Of a stretch of 64,000 bases of DNA, positions 58,649 through 64,000 are shown piece after piece. Origin of the DNA: Vibrio tasmaniensis 1F-187 (GTDB lineage Bacteria > Pseudomonadota > Gammaproteobacteria > Enterobacterales > Vibrionaceae); assembly GCF_000272405.2 (NCBI RefSeq), contig NZ_AJZM02000150.1, positions 3,140 through 67,139 on the forward strand, read 5' to 3'. The translations under genes were made by a program, and so were the position numbers. The notes beneath the pieces were generated by a model. That model did no database searches. It had not been told where the DNA came from and saw nothing but the letters and a program-made list of their open reading frames with translations. Within the stretch, counting starts at the first letter, position 1, and every line of letters begins with the position of its first letter.

Positions 58649-59088
58649 GGAAAGATCCTGTGTCGTTAAGTGTTCACATCAGATTTGCTCCCCAATGTAA
58701 GCCCCCAAGATTAAAAAACCGTGAACCAAACCTTACTCTCCAAGGTTAATATTCATTTGTTGCATAAGATGTGGCAACAGATCACGATTTTGAACTTACC
58801 AATAAGCCTGTGTATCCAGATAATTCTGGTTTGAACCAGTGCTCAACGTTTTTGTTGGAATATCTGACTGCGGATTTCATACGCCCTATTCCACCGAAAA
58901 CCACCCATCACAAACCCGAACTCCGCAAAAAAAACACGCCCAAAAAGCAACTTTAAGCTAATTTTTTCAACAACTTGAAATTCAACATACTGAATCGCTC
59001 GATTCCATTCTCGCTCTAATAAAGAAGTTTTAAGCACATAGACTTAAAACACGCATCAGCCGATTTTCAAATAAATTAAAATCAATTA
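58649..59088. other. Gap between the DUF218 and GST genes
   Basis: About 440 bases. Small ORFs exist on both strands but none has a ribosome site or recognised relative, so I call none. A minus-strand ORF at 58843-59037 looks like part of a dispersed vibrio repeat, but I cannot confirm it. Confidence 0.4.
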
Positions 59089-59104
59089 TTGAACGGTCGT
59101 TCAA
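59089..59104. promoter_or_regulatory. TetR-type operator ahead of the GST gene
   Basis: TTGAACG-GT-CGTTCAA: seven-base arms form an exact inverted repeat with a two-base centre, the form of many TetR-family operators (NemR-like). It lies 40 bp before the GST start. No TetR gene is in the window. Confidence 0.7.
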
Positions 59105-59143
59105 GTGGTGCTTTAATGAATCACCAATACAAGGAGTTACCCC

Positions 59144-59818
59144 ATGCTTAAGTTCTATTTTCACCAAACACCCAACCCAATGAAGATCGCTCTGTTTCTA
59201 GAAGAGACAGGCCTAGATTTTGAACTCGTTCCTGTTGATACCTTAAAGGGCGAGCAACACACTCCGGAATATCGCTTAATAAACCCGAACGGAAAAACAC
59301 CAGCCATTGAAGACGATGGGCAACGCGTGTTCGATTCTAACGCTATACTTTTGTACCTATCAGAGAAGACAGGCAAGCTTGGTGGTCAGCCAGAAGACAG
59401 AGCCGAACTGCTCTCTTGGATGATGTTTATCGCGAGCGGCCTTGGCCCTTATTCAGGTCAATCGGTACACTTCCGCCATGCTGCACCAGCAGGCCTCGAC
59501 TACGCTGTGAACCGTTACCTACGTGAAGCACAACGTCATTACGAAGTGTTAGAAAAGCATATGGAAGGTCGTGAGTTTATCGTCGGAAATGAGTACACCA
59601 TTGCCGATGTCGCTGCATGGGGTTGGATTGATAAAGCACCTTTCGTGCTTGGTGAAGAAGGCTTAGAACCTTACCCGAACTTGAAGCGTTGGTTTAACAC
59701 GATCAACACTCGCCCTGCTGCACTACGTGCCCGCGAGATTGGTAAAGGCATTGAATTTAAAACCGAACGTGATGAAGAAGCGAAACGAGCACTGTTTCCG
59801 TCGAATTATGCGAAGTAG
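59144..59818 (+). CDS. Glutathione S-transferase
   Basis: 224 residues. The N-terminal thioredoxin-like domain holds HQTPNPMKIALFLEETGLDF, the NPNGKTPAIEDDG cis-proline region and FDSNAILLYLSE, which binds glutathione; the C-terminal all-helical domain ends with VGNEYTIADVAAWGWI, the N-capping box. It resembles YfcG/Gtt2-type enzymes. The operator upstream suggests induction by an electrophile. RBS AAGGAGTTACCCC. Confidence 0.93.
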   Translation: MLKFYFHQTPNPMKIALFLEETGLDFELVPVDTLKGEQHTPEYRLINPNGKTPAIEDDGQRVFDSNAILLYLSEKTGKLGGQPEDRAELLSWMMFIASGLGPYSGQSVHFRHAAPAGLDYAVNRYLREAQRHYEVLEKHMEGREFIVGNEYTIADVAAWGWIDKAPFVLGEEGLEPYPNLKRWFNTINTRPAALRAREIGKGIEFKTERDEEAKRALFPSNYAK

Positions 59819-60186
59819 AAGAGACTTAAGGCTTAACACTGTTCGAAGCGACGACTAAGTCTAAAATAGCGAGAGCCGCTCAATGTGGCTCTTCGTTATT
59901 GAAAAATTCAAATTCATGCATCTTGGTCTTGACTAAATTAAAGAACAGCTATGAATGTAGGGCTATTAAAGCATAAGCATCTTAGTTGGAAGACCCGTTT
60001 TCACTAACCCCAGCCCCTTTATCTACGATTTATTATTTTATACCTGACACATACCAACTAGACCAATGAAAGGTATGTGAGATTCTCCGCACTCATAGTA
60101 ATTTAGTTAAAATCACTATTCATTTAGGATAATTTTTTTTCTTGCATCAGTAGAATTCATAACAAATTAAATTGGGTGTTAAAACA
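59819..60186. other. AT-rich gap ahead of the effector gene
   Basis: Contains a weak terminator-like hairpin after GST (about 59864-59900) and an 8-bp inverted repeat at 60048-60079. No gene recognised. Confidence 0.45.
60048..60079. repeat. 8-bp inverted repeat in the effector promoter region
   Basis: CACATACC (60048-60055) and GGTATGTG (60072-60079) are exact inverted copies with a 16-base spacer, about 110 bp ahead of the toxin start. It may be an operator or a hairpin. Confidence 0.6.
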
Positions 60187-61410
60187 ATGAGTGACAATAA
60201 GAGTATTTTTCCAGAAAGGTCAATGGCTCGTGAGGCTGAACTAACTAACAAATCAACGATCAATTCTAATGCCGATGAGGACACATTTTTCCCAAAAACC
60301 TCTATGGCTTACCAAAATGAAGTCAAAGCATCTCGTATTACACCAGGGATGGGGCAAGGCTTTTTACCACCCTTAAAAAAATCTGGGTACATGCAAGCAA
60401 CAGCACAACAAAATGCGCCGACTCAAACTGCAAACATTGCCCCTGAAAATATGTATTGGCCTCCTTATAATTTTATTGAGGGGGAATACATCAATACGAA
60501 GGTACTACCTGATGACGCGCTAAGGACGCAATTACAAAATAGTCACACTGAAGTTATGCTTTTAACTTTAGAAGAGGCGTTTAGAGTCCTACAAAGTTGG
60601 GGCTGGATGGATACTAAAGATACTTGGAAGTCCATGACAACCTCAACTGGCAGTCAAGTTATGATTAATTATGGGGTCAATGGTAAGGATGTTGTATCAA
60701 CTTCAATGGTTATTGCTCAATTTAACCTCCATGGTTTAAGGGCAACAAAACTTGGATTAAAAGCCACTTTTGGTATGAAAATGGCTACTGAATTCAACAA
60801 AATTGGCAATGAAATGATCAAACTAACTGGTCATTCAGGCTTAAGACGTATTTTAACAGCATCATACTACAGACTCGATAATCCAAAGATTGTACAGCTA
60901 GGTATTGGCAAGTATGGCTTATCCCACTCTATAAAATCTGGAACCGTTCTAACTATTTATGTCGCTGCTGGATATCGAATATTAGACTACGCACTTAATG
61001 ATGAAGTGTTTTTGACTGACCTCATCGGTTCTCTGGCGACAGATTTAGTTAAAATAGGAATATCTTCGATTGTCTCTGCTGCATTTGGTGCTACAGCAAT
61101 GGCTCTAACATCTTTCGTTGCAGCACATTTAGTAGTAGTAGTAGCTGCAGGATTATTAACGTCAATGGTATTAAATGAATTGGATAACCACTATGGCATT
61201 ACTGCTAAAGTGATAGAATTACTAGAAAAAGCACAACAAGAAGCTGTTGAGAAAGGGAAAGAGCTACAAAAAGACGCCTATGATAGCTTCTTAGATCTTG
61301 CCGAAATGCTTGTAGAAGGGGCTCTGGAAACAGGAAAAGAAGTAGTCGAGGCAGAAATCCGACACTTTATAAAAACATCACTAAATGAATTAATTTTGAA
61401 ACCATTATGA
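60187..61410 (+). CDS. Putative membrane-targeting interbacterial effector (toxin)
   Basis: 407 residues from the ATG at 60187; an upstream TTG is the alternative. The N-terminal 50 residues carry a duplicated 17-residue motif (residues 7-23 and 34-50) of the form [IF]FP[EK]xSMAxxxE[LV]. A polar, Gln/Pro-rich linker follows to about 90, then a helical domain (about 120-250), a hydrophobic segment (about 253-272), a long hydrophobic hairpin (about 290-330) of Ala/Val/Leu with no charges, and an amphipathic helical C-terminus ending NELILKPL. Such a hairpin is typical of colicin-like or other membrane-disrupting toxins. The stop overlaps the next gene as ATGA, and that gene encodes a small membrane protein, as for immunity. 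No secretion system gene or known marker domain (MIX, PAAR, Rhs) is present, so type VI delivery is a guess. Composition is AT-rich relative to neighbours, suggesting transfer. Confidence 0.6.
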   Translation: MSDNKSIFPERSMAREAELTNKSTINSNADEDTFFPKTSMAYQNEVKASRITPGMGQGFLPPLKKSGYMQATAQQNAPTQTANIAPENMYWPPYNFIEGEYINTKVLPDDALRTQLQNSHTEVMLLTLEEAFRVLQSWGWMDTKDTWKSMTTSTGSQVMINYGVNGKDVVSTSMVIAQFNLHGLRATKLGLKATFGMKMATEFNKIGNEMIKLTGHSGLRRILTASYYRLDNPKIVQLGIGKYGLSHSIKSGTVLTIYVAAGYRILDYALNDEVFLTDLIGSLATDLVKIGISSIVSAAFGATAMALTSFVAAHLVVVVAAGLLTSMVLNELDNHYGITAKVIELLEKAQQEAVEKGKELQKDAYDSFLDLAEMLVEGALETGKEVVEAEIRHFIKTSLNELILKPL

Positions 61411-61450
61411 AGCTAAAACCTGCATTAGAAAAAATCAAAAGAGTTTACAA
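61383..61450 (+). repeat. Toxin-tail / immunity-start junction, copy 1
   Basis: 68 bases covering the last nine effector codons and the start of the first immunity gene. It is repeated at 63521-63588 with 62 of 68 bases the same, and includes the ATGA overlap. Confidence 0.85.
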
Positions 61451-61853
61451 GATAGCTGCAGGTACACTGCTTTTTGCTATTATGACAGCCGCTTCATTTT
61501 ATATGGGATGGAACAATATCATTGAATTAAGGCAACCTATTGGTGATGTTGAGGTATATTCTCGATTTGACCTCGCAGTTATTCCTATGGGCGTAATGAT
61601 GCTAATAGTGCTCATCTTGGGTATATGCTATGTGATAACAGAAGAGCGGTGGGAAGATAGGTACAGTGCAAGATTGCCGCTTTCTAGTTTAGGGTTTGCT
61701 GCTTTAGCTATTCTATTAACACTTGCCACACCTTATATTTATGAGTCGAGATATAAAGAGGCAGGGCTACAAGAATGTACCGGAACTCCAGTAGGATACA
61801 TGCCATTCTTTGGTAAGAAATTTGCCGTTGAACCATCACTTTGCAAGAAATGA
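61407..61853 (+). CDS. Putative immunity protein 1 (three-helix membrane protein)
   Basis: 148 residues, starting within the effector stop codon (ATGA). A basic N-terminus (KLKPALEKIKRVYK) precedes three hydrophobic segments (about 18-36, 55-78 and 93-112). With the basic end inside, the C-terminal tail lies in the periplasm; it holds two cysteines (in ECTGTPVGY and PSLCKK) that may pair. The tail motif GYxPFFxKKxAxxPSLC recurs in two other genes downstream. Translational coupling with the toxin and a membrane location support an immunity function, inferred. Confidence 0.6.
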   Translation: MKLKPALEKIKRVYKIAAGTLLFAIMTAASFYMGWNNIIELRQPIGDVEVYSRFDLAVIPMGVMMLIVLILGICYVITEERWEDRYSARLPLSSLGFAALAILLTLATPYIYESRYKEAGLQECTGTPVGYMPFFGKKFAVEPSLCKK

Positions 61854-61862
61854 GGGCTAAAC
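61833..61862 (+). repeat. Module-end repeat, copy 1
   Basis: 30 bases at the end of the immunity 1 gene through its stop and the following GAGGGCTAAAC; 29 of 30 are the same at 63971-64000. Confidence 0.9.
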
Positions 61863-61930
61863 TTTGCTGCCTTAACATTTGACGAGCAAAAAAGTAAGAA
61901 GTTTAAGACAGCGTTATTGATTTAGCTTCA

Positions 61931-61984
61931 ATGTTGGTCGCGAGAGCCTCGACACGAACAAAGAACGAATACAAGCTGATATGA
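61931..61984 (+). pseudogene. Possible orphan effector tail 2
   Basis: An open stretch from about 61907, with an ATG at 61931 and the last residues TKNEYKLI, ends in TGA that overlaps the next immunity start as ATGA. The fit to the toxin tail is slight (NEYKLI versus NELILKPL), so this is weak, but the junction form is the same as at the two other copies. Confidence 0.3.
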
Positions 61985-62421
61985 AATCCTTTGTAAATAA
62001 ACTTAAAAGAGTTTGCACCCTCGTAGCAGGAGTCATAATTTTTGCGACTATCACTGTGTACGCACTCTATACGGGATGCTTAAATATTTTAGAGTTTGGG
62101 CAACCTATAGGTGAGGTCGAAACATACTCACGATTCAACTTATCCCTTTTTCCTATGGGAATTTTTACACTTGTAATGACCATTATAAGCATTTTCTATA
62201 TTATTACAGGGGAACGTTGGGAAGACAGATATGGTGGAGTGCTACCATTATCTTCATTAGTATTCGTCGGAATTGCGTTAATTTTAACACTCATAACCCC
62301 TTCGATTTACGAGTCAAAGTATGAAGAGGCAGGCCTCAAAGCATGCTCTGGTGTTCCAACTTCTTACCTTCCTTTTTTTGGTAAGAAATTTGCCGTTGAA
62401 CCATCACTTTGCAGAAAATAA
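61981..62421 (+). CDS. Putative immunity protein 2
   Basis: 146 residues, close to immunity 1 over its whole length. Shared blocks include QPIGEVETYSRFNL, ERWEDRYGGVLPLSSL, YESKYEEAGL and GKKFAVEPSLCRK. The same three hydrophobic segments and two C-terminal cysteines are present. No toxin gene directly precedes it, only the possible tail above, so it is probably an orphan immunity gene against a related toxin. Confidence 0.6.
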   Translation: MKSFVNKLKRVCTLVAGVIIFATITVYALYTGCLNILEFGQPIGEVETYSRFNLSLFPMGIFTLVMTIISIFYIITGERWEDRYGGVLPLSSLVFVGIALILTLITPSIYESKYEEAGLKACSGVPTSYLPFFGKKFAVEPSLCRK

Positions 62422-62506
62422 CGATACGTATTGAGCTGCCTAACAAGCAAGTAAATTACCACCTTCTAAAGAAGGTGGCTTTGTGTGAGCCCCCTAAAAG
62501 GAGTCT

Positions 62507-63096
62507 TTGTTTAGTCCAGCGCTAATTGCTGCTGTTCCACGCGCTCTTTCTTCTCCTGATGCCTTACATAACGTCGATTGGTTTATCATTAAAAACTTCC
62601 GCTTCCATCAACAAACAATTATGAGTGGTTACAAATGGAAAATGAATAACCCTCAAGTGATAAAAATGGGATTAGGTATCAGGGATCTTCAGGCGTTTAA
62701 AAGCTTTGTTCGGGTAAATACTGGATTAGAAGTCGCATTTTCACTAGGAAGCAATGCTGTCGACTACATTTTAAGAGATGATGCTACCCTGGAGCAGTTT
62801 ATAGGCAGCTCTGCACAAGATATTGTAAAGGGTATCGTTGCATTAGCAGCTTCGCGACTGTAACCGCTGTTTTATTGTCTGGTATAGCTACAGTGTCAAT
62901 TATAGGGGCTGGTTTATTATTTGTAGCCGTATCATATTTTGTTGGTCAAGCTGTTAATGTTGCTTTCGAGGAATAGAAAGACGCTATAACAGGCTATACA
63001 CAAAATAAAGCAAAAGAAGATGCCGAGGACTACATCCAGGACATTAACGGTTACAGCTATTCAATGTCAGACGCTTTAAGGAATGCTGCATTATGA
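62507..63096 (+). pseudogene. Degenerate C-terminal part of a second effector
   Basis: The first frame (62507-62863) has a segment (MNNPQVIKMGLGI, then NAVDYILRDDATLEQFIGS and DIVKGIVALAAS) that parallels the intact toxin (LDNPKIVQLGIGK, RILDYALNDEVFLTDLIGS, DLVKIGISSIVSAA). It then stops. Shifting frame near 62850 restores a hydrophobic hairpin-like stretch (FATVTAVLLSGIATVSIIGA and on), which is cut by a TAG at 62974-62976, after which the same frame continues as a helical tail to a TGA at 63094. That stop overlaps the next gene start as ATGA. So there is at least one frameshift and one nonsense codon in an otherwise recognisable toxin end. The region upstream of about 62600 does not resemble the toxin. 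Confidence 0.6.
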
Positions 63097-63487
63097 CCAA
63101 GTACGTGAAGTTGTTAATTATAGTTTTTACGATCATTTTATCCGGTTATTTTAGCTACCAAAACATACTCATGGTTCAAAAAGTTGGTGATGTGGTTAAA
63201 GTTGATGGAATTATGAACATTGGCTCCACATATGGTGTTTTTTTCGTTGCTCTGGCTTCGTTAAGTGGTTCACTAGCTCTCATTTTCAACTTACCACTCC
63301 CCATTCTAAACGAGAATCTATCCTATTTGTTTTGATAATCATGGCTCCGATCTTTACTTACATGACTGATAATCAAATCCAGAAAAATTTAGAAGGCTAT
63401 ATTGAATGCACAAGTAAAAATACAAATACATTGAGGTATTCAAATCGAACTTATGTAATCTCTCCAGAATTATGTAAAGGCCAATAG
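63093..63487 (+). pseudogene. Immunity-like gene, frameshifted
   Basis: The first frame (63093-63335) codes for a membrane protein start (MTKYVKLLIIVFTIILSG, two hydrophobic segments). It stops early; in another frame the sequence goes on from about 63318 (SILFVLIIMAPIFTYMTDNQ) to a tail with EC and SPELCKGQ, ending in TAG at 63487. The joined protein would have the three-segment layout and two late cysteines of the other immunity genes, but from a more distant subgroup. A single -1 shift explains it. Its ATG overlaps the remnant toxin stop as ATGA. Confidence 0.55.
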
Positions 63488-63503
63488 TAAAGGTTAAAAT
63501 AAC

Positions 63504-63548
63504 ATGTTCAAAAAACCACCAAATGAATTAGTTTTGAAACCATTATGA
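63504..63548 (+). pseudogene. Orphan effector tail 3
   Basis: A 14-codon ORF from the ATG at 63504 ends PNELVLKPL and TGA, almost the same as the intact toxin end (LNELILKPL). The stop overlaps the immunity 3 start as ATGA. The rest of the toxin is missing. It appears to be the tip left by a recombination event, still joined to its immunity gene. Confidence 0.65.
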
Positions 63549-63588
63549 ACCTTAAATCAGCATTAGAAAAAATTAAAAGAGTTTACAA
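63521..63588 (+). repeat. Toxin-tail / immunity-start junction, copy 2
   Basis: Second copy of the 68-base junction at 61383-61450. Confidence 0.85.
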
Positions 63589-63991
63589 ACTATTTATTGG
63601 GGCTGTTTTAGTGGTGTTCCTAGCCCTTGTTAGCTTATACATTGGGATTAACGAACTCCTCTCTCTTTCAAATGAAGTATCTGATGTAGAGGTATATTAT
63701 CGGTTTAACTTAGCAATGATTCCGATAGCTGGTGCTTTGACTTCATTGTTCGTGGCTGCCGTTTACTTTGTAGTAAAAGAAACACGTCTTGATGACGTTT
63801 CTGGGAATACTGTTAGCTACAGTATAATGATTTCATTCATATTATCTGTGTTAGTAACACTAATCACACCATCAATATACGAGTCACGCTTCGAAAATTC
63901 TGGCCTCAAAGTATGCTCTGGTACACCTGTAGGTTACCTACCTTTCTTTGCAAAGAAATATGCTATTGACCCATCTCTTTGCAAGAAATGA
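63545..63991 (+). CDS. Putative immunity protein 3
   Basis: 148 residues, like immunity 1 at both ends (MNLKSALEKIKRVYKL; GTPVGYLPFFAKKYAIDPSLCKK) but more diverged in the middle (residues about 60-100). The same three hydrophobic segments and two late cysteines are present. It is coupled to an orphan toxin tail instead of a full toxin. The more variable middle may set specificity. Confidence 0.6.
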   Translation: MNLKSALEKIKRVYKLFIGAVLVVFLALVSLYIGINELLSLSNEVSDVEVYYRFNLAMIPIAGALTSLFVAAVYFVVKETRLDDVSGNTVSYSIMISFILSVLVTLITPSIYESRFENSGLKVCSGTPVGYLPFFAKKYAIDPSLCKK

Positions 63992-64000
63992 GGGCTAAAC
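63971..64000 (+). repeat. Module-end repeat, copy 2, running to the window edge
   Basis: 29 of 30 bases are the same as 61833-61862, and the match runs to the last base, so more array probably lies beyond. Confidence 0.9.

Noticed and set aside
58843-59037. Minus-strand ORF of 64 codons ending RNxRAYEIRSQIF-like sequence
   Set aside because: It reminds me of short hypothetical proteins scattered in vibrio genomes, possibly from a dispersed repeat, but the start is GTG without a ribosome site and I cannot verify copies.
62974-62976. TAG in the remnant toxin as a recoded codon
   Set aside because: The same remnant also has a frameshift, so ordinary decay is the simpler reading.

Overview
The window looks like chromosomal DNA of a marine Vibrio, most likely of the Splendidus type and probably the second chromosome. 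Three things suggest this: a 918-residue PrtV-type M6 protease whose active-site positions match V. cholerae PrtV, a vctPDGC siderophore-uptake cassette (as I recall, prtV and vct also lie near each other on V. cholerae chromosome II), and many chemoreceptors and hybrid kinases typical of vibrios. I saw no rRNA, tRNA, CRISPR array or complete insertion sequence. Species assignment is inference.

Layout. 1-3 kb: the 3' end of a VRR-NUC nuclease gene and a haem-containing fatty acid cis/trans isomerase (cti). 3-8 kb: a TorS-type hybrid kinase divergent from its periplasmic partner TorT, then methylglyoxal synthase. 8-11.4 kb: an Aer-like PAS chemoreceptor, and an Lrp/AsnC regulator divergent from a nucleoside-recognition (YjiG/H-like) membrane protein. 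11.4-15.1 kb: an AT-rich leader with a Fur-like site, a small secreted protein resembling the PrtV pro-region, and prtV. 15.3-17.6 kb: an MFS transporter divergent from a LysR regulator. 17.7-23.7 kb: a two-gene signalling operon, an HD-GYP response regulator overlapping a BvgS-like kinase with three periplasmic binding modules. 24-27.7 kb: vctPDGC under a Fur box. 27.7-34 kb: an unusual non-coding stretch with tiny ORFs, a conserved hypothetical, and a four-gene membrane operon (HlyD adaptor, DUF2955 permease, AI-2E/PerM transporter, K+ channel). 34-38 kb: an AraC regulator, a PAS-GGDEF cyclase and two envelope proteins. 38-43 kb: an amidohydrolase/DUF3299/OprB-porin operon with an AraC regulator. 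43-45.3 kb: a PACE efflux gene, a divergent LysR gene and an unknown tail-anchored protein. 45.4-53.7 kb: thiamine genes, namely a TPP-riboswitch-controlled salvage operon (thiD, thiZ-, thiX- and thiY-like genes, tenA, thiM), then an opposed chemoreceptor gene, then thiE. 53.8-59.8 kb: a DMT exporter and AraC regulator, a DUF4382 lipoprotein, a DUF2999 protein, a TPR/DUF218 protein and a glutathione transferase behind a TetR-type operator.

The last 4 kb (60.1-64 kb) is the most interesting part. It has a 407-residue putative toxin with a duplicated N-terminal motif and a hydrophobic C-terminal hairpin, translationally coupled (ATGA) to a small membrane protein that looks like its immunity protein. 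Behind it lie two more intact immunity paralogues, a frameshifted immunity-like gene, a degenerate toxin C-terminus, and short orphan toxin tails that each keep the ATGA junction. The end of the module is repeated almost exactly at the window edge, so the array probably continues. I read this as an interbacterial membrane-targeting effector/immunity array that grew by tail recombination.
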